Below, piece after piece: positions 1 to 8,548 of a stretch of 64,000 bases of DNA. This stretch comes from JBAVQS01 sp049694275. Lineage in GTDB: Bacteria > Chloroflexota > Anaerolineae > UBA4142 > SHND01. The notes under the pieces were generated by a model. That model saw only the letters and a program-made list of their open reading frames with translations, searched no databases and was not told where the DNA came from. The stretch is taken from contig JBAVQS010000145.1 of the NCBI GenBank assembly GCA_049694275.1, forward strand, positions 1-64,000, written 5' to 3'. Every line of letters begins with the position of its first letter. Position 1 is the stretch's first letter. The position numbers and the translations under genes were made by a program.

Positions 1-175
1 AACCAGGGAGCATAATATCAAGAATTACCAGATCCGGCATGTTATCTCGGGCAGTTTTGAGCCCGGTTTCACCATCGTTGGCAATAAGGACCTGGTAGCC
101 TTCGTACGAAAGCCCACGCCGGAGGAAATCCGCTATTTTTTGTTCGTCTTCAATCACCAGTATATGTTCAGTCAT
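1..175 (-). CDS. Response regulator receiver domain, partial
   Basis: Only the first 58 codons lie in the window; the gene runs off the left edge. The start is the ATG read leftward from 175. The translation begins MTEHILVIEDEQ, with the acidic pair E9/D10 and the phosphoacceptor Asp53 in VILDIMLPG, which is the standard receiver (CheY-like) fold layout. The LRRGLSYEGYQV segment resembles OmpR/PhoB-family regulators, so a winged-helix output domain is expected beyond the edge, but that is inference. The next gene inward (252-1088) is separated by a hairpin terminator at 221-247, so the two are probably not co-transcribed. Confidence 0.85.
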   Translation of the reverse strand, partial: MTEHILVIEDEQKIADFLRRGLSYEGYQVLIANDGETGLKTARDNMPDLVILDIMLPG

Positions 176-220
176 AACGCTTGCCCAAGATCAATGTTTT
201 ACGGATTTATTATAAACCAA

Positions 221-247
221 AACCAGGTTTCATGCTGAAACCTGGTT
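221..247 (-). terminator. Intrinsic terminator of the 252-1088 gene
   Basis: Perfect 11-bp inverted repeat (221-231 and 237-247) around a 5-nt loop. Read on the minus strand it is followed by a T-rich stretch (TTTTGGTTT). It lies 4 bases past the stop codon of the minus-strand gene at 252. Confidence 0.75.
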
Positions 248-251
248 CTCG

Positions 252-1088
252 TTAATGCCACTGGAAACTATGCGTCTCGCTTGGCGGGCTGATCGGTGTC
301 CCTTGGATACAGCTCGCATTCGGATTAGGTAGTTGGACGACAACTACGTACCAGTATAAAGAATCAGCGGCTCGTCCTTGAGCGTTTCCCAGCCAATTGG
401 TTGTAAAGATATTGCTATAGATCGTGCAATTGGTCGATTCGATACGCTGGTGGCTATCCCGGTCAGCATAATAAACAGTGATCCTATAACTTTGTCCATC
501 AGGCAACTGCGCCGGAACATTGCCAGTATCCCAGCGAAACTGAATTCGACCGGCGCTAATTGGCTCTTTATCGACGGGAGCGACCAAGATTGGCGCGGGA
601 TAAGTAACGGCCATTGCCGGCGCGGCAGATTTGGTAGCCGTAGGCTCGGCAACGGCAGGGGCCACCGTTGGCTGGGCAGGACCAGGGGGTGGTAGTGACG
701 ATGCCCCTTTGGTCGGCGTTGCGCTGGAAACCTCAGTGGGCGACTGCGGCGTCAAGGTCGGGACAGTGGTAAAGGTTGGAAGGACCACCGGCGGCGTATA
801 GGGCAAAGTCGTCGGCTGCGCCAGGGCGCCAGATGGAGTGGGCGCGCGCACGGGCGCCACAAAGTTGTTAATAACACTGACGCTAACAATCACGAGTGTA
901 AACACGACCATAAAGAGAATGGCGCGCAGCGCTCGGTCATTGGCCTGTTCTTGCTCGAGCGTAAAAAGGGTGGTACGAGCCTGGCGGCGGGCATCGACAA
1001 GCATCTTGATACAAAAGAGGATGCCAATGACTCCACCCAAATAGACCCAGATCGCGTAGGCGTTCAGGAAATCGAGGAATGCGGACAT
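252..1088 (-). CDS. Hypothetical membrane-anchored protein with Pro/Thr-rich linker
   Basis: No family is recognised with confidence. The 278-residue product starts at an ATG and has two hydrophobic helices near the N terminus (about residues 12-32 and 56-76) separated by a charged Gln/Arg-rich loop. A long low-complexity linker of Pro, Thr, Ala and Ser follows (about 78-165), then a C-terminal domain of roughly 110 residues opening PAPILVAPVDKEPISAG and containing IQFRWD, two cysteines and alternating hydrophobic and aromatic residues. That pattern suggests an extracytoplasmic beta-sandwich (fibronectin III-like) domain. The layout suggests a membrane-tethered surface domain. It is convergent with nothing and ends at its own terminator. 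Confidence 0.65.
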   Translation of the reverse strand: MSAFLDFLNAYAIWVYLGGVIGILFCIKMLVDARRQARTTLFTLEQEQANDRALRAILFMVVFTLVIVSVSVINNFVAPVRAPTPSGALAQPTTLPYTPPVVLPTFTTVPTLTPQSPTEVSSATPTKGASSLPPPGPAQPTVAPAVAEPTATKSAAPAMAVTYPAPILVAPVDKEPISAGRIQFRWDTGNVPAQLPDGQSYRITVYYADRDSHQRIESTNCTIYSNIFTTNWLGNAQGRAADSLYWYVVVVQLPNPNASCIQGTPISPPSETHSFQWH

Positions 1089-1109
1089 GAATACGATCGC
1101 TCTGCAAGA

Positions 1110-1439
1110 TCAGCGTCTAACTTTTTTCTCCAATTTACCTTGACATTCCACATCGTACTGAGCTAAGGGAAGCGCCACCATTCGTTCTTCAGGTATGGGT
1201 TTGCCACAATTGACACATTTGCCATAGGTACCATTGGCAATCCGGGCGAGGGCTTTGTTGATCAACTCCAGGCGTTGCTTGGCGTCGTTGGCGAGCCATA
1301 GTTCACGTTCCTTGTTCTCAGCCTGCATCGCAAGATCACCCTCATCGCCGCGCGCCGTTTCCGTTGGCGACTCGGGGCGCCCGAGGAGTTCCGCGCGCTC
1401 CTTGATCAGTTTCTGCTTGATTATTTCGACATCCACCAA
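1110..1439 (-). CDS. DksA/TraR-family protein with incomplete zinc finger
   Basis: A 109-residue DksA/TraR-like protein: an N-terminal helical coiled-coil region (about 1-70), then the zinc-finger segment GKCVNCGKPIPEERMVALP. Members of this family bind RNA polymerase through its secondary channel. Cys75 and Cys78 form the first CxxC, but the second pair is reduced: Asp96 stands where the first cysteine is expected, followed by Cys99. Three of four zinc ligands are therefore cysteine. The start is not ATG: TTG at 1439 or GTG at 1436, with a GAGGGG ribosome-binding stretch upstream. Function as a transcription regulator is inferred from the family. Confidence 0.8.
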   Translation of the reverse strand: MVDVEIIKQKLIKERAELLGRPESPTETARGDEGDLAMQAENKERELWLANDAKQRLELINKALARIANGTYGKCVNCGKPIPEERMVALPLAQYDVECQGKLEKKVRR

Positions 1440-1592
1440 AGTATCGTCCCCTCTTGTCCTGTCCCGACTGCCGTCAGTCTACCCGCATACGCGCGGGCAA
1501 TGCCTTTACTTGCACCGGGCAGGAAAACGGTCTGCAATTCACTGCGACCTTTGAATTCTAAGCTAATTCGCAAATAATGCCAAATGAATCAT

Positions 1593-1644
1593 AGAAACCA
1601 GGCCCTGACCAATCCTTGCGGAAGAGTCAGAAAGCCTGGTTTCT
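1593..1644 (-). terminator. Hairpin downstream of the ATP-grasp gene
   Basis: An 11-bp perfect inverted repeat (1593-1603 and 1634-1644) with a 30-nt loop, 17 bases past the stop of the minus-strand gene at 1661. The arms AGAAACCAGG/CCTGGTTTCT resemble those of the terminator at 221-247. The rest of 1440-1660 shows no gene. Confidence 0.5.
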
Positions 1645-1660
1645 GGGTCTAGTCCTCGGA

Positions 1661-2863
1661 TCAAGCTTCGTCGAGCATTCCGTACCGTTTGAGCGCCGCT
1701 TCAAGAATCCCGTTAATCAGCTGGCTGTAGCTTACCCCGACCGAGCTCGCTTCCAGAACAATGTCAGAAAGTCCTTCAGTTAATCCTGCGAGGGGATTGA
1801 TTTCCAGAACAAAGGGCTTGTTATCAGAGGCACGAATCCGGAAATCGACCCGGGCAAAGTCATAACACTCCAGCGCGCTAAATGTCGCTACCGTCAAGCG
1901 GTTAATTTGGTCCGTCAGCCTGGCCGAGAGCGGCGCCGGAATCAGGTAGCGTGGTCCCCAGGGATTCTTGCCCTTGATCTCGGAACCATAGAGATGGGGA
2001 GCATCGCCAAGCGGGGAAAAGTCCACTTCGAGGGGTGGAAACACCCGGACGCCCTGATGGTAGAAATCGCGAGTCGGTCCTGGCTTTTTGCCATTAGATG
2101 GCGCCGCTTTACCATTTGCGTTGCCATTCGGCAACGCCGCCGGGTCGTCAGGTGTCCCGTTCCCAGATACCGCCGTTGGGAGTTGTGCCTGCGCGGCCAG
2201 TATTTTTTTTCGCTCTTTGATCCAAGAACCACGCGGCATCACATTTCCCAGTAATCCGGTTGTGACTTCGCGACCCTCGATATACTCTTCGACTAAGACA
2301 GTCTCTTTATAGGCCCGCAAGAGATAGCGCACCTGCTCGCGCAGTTCGCGTGGTGTCTTGCAGATTGATTTTCCGCTAATGCCGATGCCTGAGCCCTCAT
2401 AGGCTGGCTTGGCAAAAAGCGGGAAATTGAGACGCGAATCAATCGGTTCGTCGCCGGTCATAAAAACCTGAAAAGCCGGCGTGGGAATGCTGTAAAACTG
2501 CAACACCCGCTTGGTCATCGCCTTATCCAGTGCAATCGTGAGGGCCATCACCCCCGAACCGGTGTACGGGATACTCAGCATGTCCAAGATCGCGGGCACC
2601 TGCGCTTCACGGGACTTGCCACGATGCCCCTCGCAAGTATTGAAACAGATATCAACCCGGTAGTGCGACAGCTTGTCGGCAAGTGAAAGATCCCCTTCAA
2701 GGGGAACCACTTCATACCCGCCTTCCTGCAAAGCCCGCTCATAACCAGCAATGCTCGTTTCAGAATCGAGCTCGTTCCATTTGTCCCACGGTGTGTCCTC
2801 ATCCACATCGTGGGGTGCATTTGCTTTAGCGCTGTAAAGCAACCCGACTGTAAATTTTTTCAT
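1661..2863 (-). CDS. ATP-grasp ligase, D-Ala-D-Ala ligase-like
   Basis: A 400-residue ATP-grasp enzyme of the D-alanine-D-alanine ligase superfamily. Members use ATP to form an acyl phosphate on a carboxylate and then join an amine. Visible landmarks are the N-terminal domain ending in CEGHRGKSREAQVPAIL, the substrate and phosphate loop PYTGSGVMAL, FAKPAYEGSGIGIS, the VEEYIEGREV motif and the metal-binding end FARVDFRIR...LEINPLAGL. An insert of about 60 residues (roughly 210-275) holds a low-complexity Asn/Gly/Pro stretch. The ATG overlaps the stop of lysine 2,3-aminomutase by one base (TAATG), so the genes are translationally coupled. True cell-wall ligases are shorter and lack this insert; a ligase acting on beta-lysine or another amino acid is an inference from the context. 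Confidence 0.8.
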   Translation of the reverse strand: MKKFTVGLLYSAKANAPHDVDEDTPWDKWNELDSETSIAGYERALQEGGYEVVPLEGDLSLADKLSHYRVDICFNTCEGHRGKSREAQVPAILDMLSIPYTGSGVMALTIALDKAMTKRVLQFYSIPTPAFQVFMTGDEPIDSRLNFPLFAKPAYEGSGIGISGKSICKTPRELREQVRYLLRAYKETVLVEEYIEGREVTTGLLGNVMPRGSWIKERKKILAAQAQLPTAVSGNGTPDDPAALPNGNANGKAAPSNGKKPGPTRDFYHQGVRVFPPLEVDFSPLGDAPHLYGSEIKGKNPWGPRYLIPAPLSARLTDQINRLTVATFSALECYDFARVDFRIRASDNKPFVLEINPLAGLTEGLSDIVLEASSVGVSYSQLINGILEAALKRYGMLDEA

Positions 2864-4287
2864 TATTCTCCGCCCGCGGCGCCTCCCCCGCCGCCAATCC
2901 CAAGGTCAACCAGGGGTATCGGCGCTGCGTCGCTATCTGTTGTGTATTCTGGATCCAACCGCGGGCTGTGAGCCCGCGGGAGAACCGCTGCATCAATCTC
3001 GCGCGTTCGGCGCTGATCCTTACGATGCAAGCCTTCAGGTTCCAGCACCACCTGTTCCCCTTCGAGCAGTCGGGCAACGCCTTCATGCTTGCCATCCGTC
3101 TTTTGGCAGAATTCACAAGTCGCCTTATCGTGCCGGTGGTAGACCGGCGCTTCAGTATAGGTCGTAATTGTGCCCTCGAAATTACGCAAAACGACCTTGT
3201 GGTCATTCATCGACATGAAATAGTTGGGCATCACGGGAATCTTGCCACCGCCGCCCGGCGCATCGACGACAAAAGTGGGCACGGCAAAGCCGGTCGTATG
3301 ACCGCGAAGCGCCTCCATGATCGAGATGCCAACCGAAACCGGCGTTCGGAAATGTCCGATGCCCTGTGACAGATCACATTGATAGATATAGTACGGCCGC
3401 ACCCGCATCTGCACCAACTGTCGCATCATATTCTTCATGAGGTTGGGACAGTCGTTAATCCCGGCCAGCAGAACGGTCTGGCTCCCCAGCGGAATGCCTG
3501 CGTCGGCCAGGCGGGCGCAGGCCTCGCGCACCTCCGGAGTAAGTTCCTTGGTATGGTTGATATGAATATTAACCCAGATCGGATGATACTTTTTGAGCGT
3601 ACTCAACAAACGATCCGTCACCCGCTGGGGTAAAAAGATCGGGACCCGGGTGCCAAAGCGGATAATCTCGAGCGACTTGACCCGCCGCAACCGATCCAGC
3701 ACAAAGTCTAGCATCTCGTCATTGATGAAAAAACCATCACCGCCCGAGATTAAGGCATCGCGCACTTCCGGGTGCGCTTCAAGATATCTGGCAATTAACT
3801 CTGTTCGCGCACGGGTTACCGGCATTGCCCCTGTGCCGACGAGACGCCGACGAGTGCAGTGACGGCAATAGGAAACGCATTGATCTGTAATATCGATCAG
3901 CACGCGGTCCGGGTAGCGATGCACCAACCCCGGGACCGGCATATGGGCATCCTCGCCAAGGGGATCGGTAAGGTCTGGATCATCGAGCGCGAACTCCGCC
4001 ATGGTGGGAACGACCTGGAGCCGAATCGGGCAACGCGGATCATCCGGATCCATGAGCGCCGCAAAGTGGGGTGTGATCGACATCTTGAGTTCGGGTCTAC
4101 GCCGAATCGCCTCTTCTTCATCGGCGGTCAAGTGGATGATCTGCCTGAGTTGATCCGCTGTCCTGACTGAATTCTTCATCTGCCAGTGCCAATCCCGCCA
4201 TTGGTCCAGCGTCACATCCTTCCAATAATTTCCGCGCAATTCATATGAGCTGGGCGGCCGTTCGTTGATCGATTTCCCGTCAGACAT
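2863..4287 (-). CDS. kamA: Lysine 2,3-aminomutase (radical SAM, PLP)
   Basis: A 474-residue radical SAM aminomutase that converts L-lysine to L-beta-lysine using a 4Fe-4S cluster, S-adenosylmethionine and PLP. The cluster motif is CVSYCRHC (C-x3-C-x2-C). PLP-binding Lys sits in APGGGGKIPVMPN. The aspartates that hold the substrate's distal amine are present in QCDLSQGIGHFRT and VVDAPGGGG; in glutamate 2,3-aminomutase these positions change, so lysine is the favoured substrate. After the catalytic region there is CEFCQK and a charged tail ending in a Gly-rich run. It is followed directly by an overlapping ATP-grasp ligase. No beta-lysine acetyltransferase (ablB) is adjacent. Confidence 0.92.
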   Translation of the reverse strand: MSDGKSINERPPSSYELRGNYWKDVTLDQWRDWHWQMKNSVRTADQLRQIIHLTADEEEAIRRRPELKMSITPHFAALMDPDDPRCPIRLQVVPTMAEFALDDPDLTDPLGEDAHMPVPGLVHRYPDRVLIDITDQCVSYCRHCTRRRLVGTGAMPVTRARTELIARYLEAHPEVRDALISGGDGFFINDEMLDFVLDRLRRVKSLEIIRFGTRVPIFLPQRVTDRLLSTLKKYHPIWVNIHINHTKELTPEVREACARLADAGIPLGSQTVLLAGINDCPNLMKNMMRQLVQMRVRPYYIYQCDLSQGIGHFRTPVSVGISIMEALRGHTTGFAVPTFVVDAPGGGGKIPVMPNYFMSMNDHKVVLRNFEGTITTYTEAPVYHRHDKATCEFCQKTDGKHEGVARLLEGEQVVLEPEGLHRKDQRRTREIDAAVLPRAHSPRLDPEYTTDSDAAPIPLVDLGIGGGGGAAGGE

Positions 4288-4298
4288 GGTTACACCTC

Positions 4299-4330
4299 AA
4301 AAAAACACGACGCCTCCCAGAACGGGGCGT
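4299..4330 (-). terminator. Hairpin plus seven Ts between trkA and kamA
   Basis: Read on the minus strand: a GC-rich hairpin (arms 310-317 and 324-330 of the 4000s, one bulged base) followed at once by seven Ts at 4299-4305. It sits between the stop of the TrkA-like gene and the kamA ATG, only about 11 bases before kamA. It is either the terminator of the potassium operon or an attenuator in the kamA leader; position does not decide. Confidence 0.6.
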
Positions 4331-4395
4331 GTGCATAAAAGGATTTATTACCCGCTATAGGGCGATTATTGTAGCCACAATCCTGTATTTTCCAC

Positions 4396-5067
4396 TTAGC
4401 GTTTGAGTAACTCGCCCCGGAACAGTTGGTCCAAAAGTTCTTCGTGCTCCAATGTGGTGACCGCAACTAGCTCGTCACCGGCTTCCAGAACTGTCGAGCC
4501 TTTGGGAATGATCGCCTTGCCATTGCGGATGACGAGTGGAATGAGGAAATTGTTTGGCAGGTTGAGCAAGTTGATCGCCTTGCCAACCACCGGCGAATCG
4601 GCCGGGACCTCCTTTTCGATAAAGGTCGCGCCAACATCTCTGAGGGTGAGGAGATGAATCAGGGAATGGGCAGGGATTTCTCGCTCAATCTGCGAGACGA
4701 GCGAATCGACCGGAGAAACCGTCACGTCAATGCCCAGAACTCGAAAGATGTGCTCGTTTTTGGGATTGTTGATACGGGCGATGGTGCGCTTGACGCCAAA
4801 TTTCTTTTTTGCCATCTGGCAGACGATCAGGTTATCCTCATCATCCCCTGTGACGGCGACGACCATATCGGCGCGGTTCATTCCCGCCTCTTCCATATAG
4901 CGAGAATCGGAACCATCTCCATGAACCGCAACACCGCCAAGATCGTTGGCAATATTCTCAACTTTCTGCTTGTTTCTTTCAATGACAGCGACTTCGTGCC
5001 CATCCGCCAACAATTGCTTGGTCAGATAATAGCCGACCTTGCCGCCCCCCACGACGATGATATACAT
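4396..5067 (-). CDS. TrkA/KtrA-like RCK protein (full length)
   Basis: A 223-residue regulator of potassium conductance: an N-terminal Rossmann domain starting MYIIVVGGGKVGYYL (GxGxxG-type nucleotide loop, acidic E34 after the second strand) and a C-terminal TrkA_C domain from about residue 135 (VGATFIEKEVPADSPVVGKAI). Such subunits bind NAD(H) or ATP and gate a membrane potassium channel subunit. No TrkH/KtrB pore gene is in the window, so the partner is either elsewhere or the adjacent KimA-like transporters belong to a wider potassium regulon. Last gene of a minus-strand run with the short RCK gene, uspA and the KimA-like gene. Confidence 0.85.
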   Translation of the reverse strand: MYIIVVGGGKVGYYLTKQLLADGHEVAVIERNKQKVENIANDLGGVAVHGDGSDSRYMEEAGMNRADMVVAVTGDDEDNLIVCQMAKKKFGVKRTIARINNPKNEHIFRVLGIDVTVSPVDSLVSQIEREIPAHSLIHLLTLRDVGATFIEKEVPADSPVVGKAINLLNLPNNFLIPLVIRNGKAIIPKGSTVLEAGDELVAVTTLEHEELLDQLFRGELLKR

Positions 5068-5161
5068 TGGAGACTCCAGATTCTAGGTTTTAGATTTCAA
5101 AGAATGCCGTCCCGCGATCCAAGTCGGTCTTTTAGGACAAGCCGAAATCTGAAATCAGAGC

Positions 5162-5557
5162 TCATTTGAGCATGTCCATGATTCTCTGCACGCCGATGTT
5201 TGTAGGACTAACCGTTTCCAACCCCAGGGTTCTATAAGTTTCGTCCCGGATCGGATCATAAAGGCGCGCCACTACACGCTGCACTTTGAAAACGTGCTGG
5301 GCAATTTGTGCAGCCATGGCATTCGTATTATCACCATTCGTCACGGCCACAAAAGCATCCGCCTGTTCAATACCGGCCTTGCGCAACACATCCTCATCTA
5401 TCCCGGTCCCCAGGACCATTGCGCCACTATAATTAGCATCCAAGCGTGTGAATGAATCCTGGTTACGGTCGATGATGGTTACGTCATGGCCGGTCCGATC
5501 TAGTTGAGTGGCTAGGCGGGCACCAACCCGCCCACATCCCAAGATGACAACTTTCAA
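5162..5557 (-). CDS. TrkA-N (RCK) domain protein, short
   Basis: A 131-residue protein with only the Rossmann half of an RCK protein. It opens MKVVILGCGRVGARLATQL, and has acidic D31 after the second strand and GDNTNAMAAQIA. There is no TrkA_C domain. Paired short-plus-long RCK genes occur in bacterial potassium uptake systems, where the two may form a mixed ring. The start is a TTG at 5557 with GGAGG upstream; no ATG fits the conserved first strand. It lies 94 bases upstream of the full-length trkA. Confidence 0.82.
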   Translation of the reverse strand: MKVVILGCGRVGARLATQLDRTGHDVTIIDRNQDSFTRLDANYSGAMVLGTGIDEDVLRKAGIEQADAFVAVTNGDNTNAMAAQIAQHVFKVQRVVARLYDPIRDETYRTLGLETVSPTNIGVQRIMDMLK

Positions 5558-5716
5558 AGCTCGTTTCCTCCGATGTTTCCCTATTGCTGCGCCGGTCCGG
5601 AATCACCTGAATCCCCTTGAACCGCCCGCTTGATCCAAAGCGCCGATCATTGAACATAAAGATGAATGGCGCCAAGTATAGCACGATAAACAAGTGATAG
5701 CAACGAGTCCATTGTA

Positions 5717-6166
5717 TTAAGAGACAATGGCGCTCTTGAGCGCCTCCCGGACAAGACAGACGCGGCAGGGAGCACGATCAAGCACATAGAGCGCTCGGGG
5801 CTCTGTCTGGAAATTACCAAACTTTTCCCGATAGGGCACGCCCATAATAATAAGGTCGATTTGGCGCTCGACGGCCTCGCCCACAATGGCGGCTCCAGCT
5901 TCGCGCGCCTGGAGCAGATCGGTTTGAATCCGACATCCCAAATGCTGAGATTCGTGCATCAGATTCTCGAGCACCTTCTCCCCTCGTTCCAGTTCGTTGC
6001 CTACATCGGCATCAATCGGCAAGTTGCGCGGGACCTCGATCACGTATAGGACAAGCACTTCGGTCCGGTCGCGTTTGGCCTGAAGACAAGCCAGCCGTAG
6101 CGCATCCTGATCAGTATGCGCCCCCTCAACCGGAACAAGAATCCGTTTCATTTTTGACTCGAACAT
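5717..6166 (-). CDS. Universal stress protein (UspA family)
   Basis: A 149-residue single-domain UspA protein. The first strand is KRILVPVEGAHTDQDALRLA and the later strand IDLIIMGVPYREKFGNFQ; the classic ATP loop (G-x2-G-x9-G-S/T) is not clearly kept, so nucleotide binding is uncertain. The ATG at 6166 has GAGG five bases upstream. It begins 14 bases after the stop of the KimA-like gene and is probably co-transcribed with it. The context with two RCK proteins and KimA-like transporters suggests a signalling role in potassium homeostasis. Confidence 0.82.
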   Translation of the reverse strand: MFESKMKRILVPVEGAHTDQDALRLACLQAKRDRTEVLVLYVIEVPRNLPIDADVGNELERGEKVLENLMHESQHLGCRIQTDLLQAREAGAAIVGEAVERQIDLIIMGVPYREKFGNFQTEPRALYVLDRAPCRVCLVREALKSAIVS

Positions 6167-6180
6167 AGTTGCCTCTCAGG

Positions 6181-8250
6181 CTAATGGTGCAAGACGTAAG
6201 GAACGTTCACCACTGCGATATTCGGATGGGGGCGCAGCGCGCGATTCAACTGGTCCGCCGTACCATTGTGCAAAAAGCGCTGCCACCAATGCGCGGTGAG
6301 AAACTCGGGAACAATGACGGTAATAAATGCTTCCCGGTCTTGCCCGTGCAGCGCATCAATATAACTCAGTAGTGGATCGAGCGTTGCGCGGTATGGAGAT
6401 TCGAGCACGACCAATCTCGAATCCGGATCAAATCGGCGCAGCTTGTCGCGTAGCACAGCCACCTGTTCCTCGGACTGTGCAACGTGCACAACATGGACCA
6501 CGCTTGAAATGCTGTGGGCAAACTCGAGCGCGCGAGCAGACGCCAAGTTGAGCTCCGACAACGGCACAATGACAATTTGTCGGATATTTCCCAGCTTGTG
6601 CCCATTCCCATTGACCTTGAGTAATAATTCCTGTTCCACTGTCGCGTAATGCCGATGGATCAGATAAAAGAGCACGACCAGTGTGGGGATCAGAATGACA
6701 ATAATCCATGCGCCGTGAATGAACTTGGTCAGGATGGCGATGACCAAAACAATCGCGCACATCGCCGCTCCAGCGACATTGATCGCGATGCTCCGCTTCC
6801 ACCCCGGCGTGCGCAATCGCCGCCAATGTTGAATCATGCCCAGTTGCGACATGGTAAAAGCCAGAAAAACACCGACCGCGTAGAGGGGGATCAATGCGTG
6901 TGTATCGCCCTGAAAGATAATAATCAACAGAGAGGCTACCATGCCCAGAATAATGATGCCGTATGAAAAGGCCAGGCGGTCGCCGCGGATCGCCAACTGA
7001 TGGGGGAGAAAACCATCCTGCGCCAGAATAGAAGCAAGACGCGGAAAACCGTTAAAACTCGTGTTGGCGGCGAGGATAAGAATCGCCATCGTCGCCAACT
7101 GAATCAGGTAGTAGACATAGTTCTTACCAAAAATGGCTCGGCCTAATTGGGACAGAACCGTTTCTTGTTCGGTTGTTGCGATACCATGGTAGTAAGCAAG
7201 ATATCCGATGCCGAGGAAAAAAAGGGCGAGCAAGGAAGCCATAATGGTCAAGGTCGCCGCGGCGTTCTTGCTCTCGGGCGGCTTGAAGGCTGGCACCCCA
7301 TTCGATATGGCTTCGGTCCCGCTCATCGCCACACTGCCCGCAGAAAAAGCGGTGAGCAGTAACCAGAGGGAAGTTGTTTCCGACCCTTCAATGCCCCCCA
7401 TGACAACTTGCTCGACCGGCGGCTGCCCAGTCACGACCCGAAAGACACCAACGAGAATCAATGCCGTGAGGCCGAAAATGAACAAATAGGTCGGGGCCGC
7501 AAAGATGTTGCCCGACTCGCGAATGCCCCGGAGATTGCCGACGACCATTATGCTGACGAACAACAGCTCCAGCGGGACGCGGTAGGGGCGCAACGCCTCA
7601 AAAGCCGAGGTCAGTGCGGCGGTGCCAGAGGCAATAGATACGGAGACAGTCAGGACATAATCGAGCATCAATGCCGCGGCAGCAACGAGCCCTGCACGGG
7701 TGCCGATATTCTCCTTCGAAACGACGTACGATCCGCCACCACTCGGATAAGCAAACACAGTTTGGCGGTACGAGAACGCCACGAGAAACAGCAGCACCGC
7801 AATAATCAACGAAATGGGCAGGGCGAATGCTAATGCAGCAGACCCGGCCAGGGCAAGGATAAAGAGGATTTCCTCCGTGGCATAAGCAACCGAAGAGATA
7901 GCATCCGAGGCGAAAATCGGGAGCGCCCTGAGCTTGTCGAGCCGCTCCGTCATATCGGCGTGCGAGGGCAGCGGTCCCCCGATCAATACGTGCTTTAACC
8001 CAAGATAAAGACGACGCAGCGGGGTTCTGGGCTCGAGGACCTCTTCAGTGGCTAGCAAATAGCCCGGCCCCACGCGTTGGAAAAGACGACTGTAGGGCCG
8101 GACCACCCGGACATACTTGTCGCCGACGCGTACTCCCTGGCGCATCTCTTGATGCACGAGGTCGGGGTTGATTTCCCCCTTGGCGCCATTTTGATCTTGG
8201 CGATCTATTCGGCTATCGTCAAGTGACGACTGCTCTGGAGAATCCTGCAT
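6181..8250 (-). CDS. KimA-like APC-superfamily transporter 1
   Basis: A 689-residue membrane transporter of the APC superfamily. A soluble N-terminal region (about 1-110) is followed by about 12 hydrophobic helices (110-555) and a cytoplasmic C-terminal domain (560-689) with a Usp-like start (IRQIVIVPLSELNLASARAL). The stretch FASDAISSVAYATEEIL and YPSGGGSYVVSKENIG are typical of the KimA/YdaO group, which imports potassium with protons in Bacillus. Substrate is inferred from family and from neighbouring RCK genes; amino-acid transport cannot be excluded. Transcribed from the promoter at 8549-8577 through a 292-nt structured leader. Confidence 0.82.
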   Translation of the reverse strand: MQDSPEQSSLDDSRIDRQDQNGAKGEINPDLVHQEMRQGVRVGDKYVRVVRPYSRLFQRVGPGYLLATEEVLEPRTPLRRLYLGLKHVLIGGPLPSHADMTERLDKLRALPIFASDAISSVAYATEEILFILALAGSAALAFALPISLIIAVLLFLVAFSYRQTVFAYPSGGGSYVVSKENIGTRAGLVAAAALMLDYVLTVSVSIASGTAALTSAFEALRPYRVPLELLFVSIMVVGNLRGIRESGNIFAAPTYLFIFGLTALILVGVFRVVTGQPPVEQVVMGGIEGSETTSLWLLLTAFSAGSVAMSGTEAISNGVPAFKPPESKNAAATLTIMASLLALFFLGIGYLAYYHGIATTEQETVLSQLGRAIFGKNYVYYLIQLATMAILILAANTSFNGFPRLASILAQDGFLPHQLAIRGDRLAFSYGIIILGMVASLLIIIFQGDTHALIPLYAVGVFLAFTMSQLGMIQHWRRLRTPGWKRSIAINVAGAAMCAIVLVIAILTKFIHGAWIIVILIPTLVVLFYLIHRHYATVEQELLLKVNGNGHKLGNIRQIVIVPLSELNLASARALEFAHSISSVVHVVHVAQSEEQVAVLRDKLRRFDPDSRLVVLESPYRATLDPLLSYIDALHGQDREAFITVIVPEFLTAHWWQRFLHNGTADQLNRALRPHPNIAVVNVPYVLHH

Positions 8251-8263
8251 AAAAACCTATCGC

Positions 8264-8303
8264 CGGACGGCGCTTGTAAATGACTGCGCCAAGAAACCGT
8301 CCG
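8264..8303 (-). other. Stem-loop just before the KimA-like start codon
   Basis: Ten base pairs in two blocks (8264-8273 with 8286-8290 and 8299-8303), separated by an 8-nt bulge on one side and closed by a 12-nt loop. It ends 13 bases before the ATG at 8250 and could affect ribosome access. Confidence 0.45.
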
Positions 8304-8455
8304 AACAGGTGACTCTATTCTTCCCACAAAAACAAACGCTTCACCCCGTTTCATATTCACGCGCAGGTCGGGATACTAACCGACAGGAACGCGTAACGTC
8401 ACGCTTGACGCAGGGCGAAGCACCTCGGAAATTTGAGTAGAGCGTGCAATGGATT

Positions 8456-8490
8456 CCCCAGCCTCGATGCTCGTTTTCCCGAGGCTGGGG
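8456..8490 (-). other. Leader hairpin of KimA-like gene 1
   Basis: Perfect 11-bp GC-rich inverted repeat (8456-8466 and 8480-8490) with a 13-nt loop, inside the 292-nt untranslated leader. No T-run follows on the minus strand, so it looks like a structural RNA element and not a terminator. The whole of 8251-8612 holds only this leader, the stem-loop at 8264-8303 and the promoter. Confidence 0.5.
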
Positions 8491-8548
8491 ATTGACTCGC
8501 ACAATCGGTAGAATAGGAGGTCACAATGTAACCTGAATACCGGATAAT

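Noticed and set aside
221..1644. AAACCAGG hairpins at 221-247 and 1593-1644 as a mobile repeat pair
   Set aside because: The likeness is limited to about 10 bases in the arms and both fit simple terminators.
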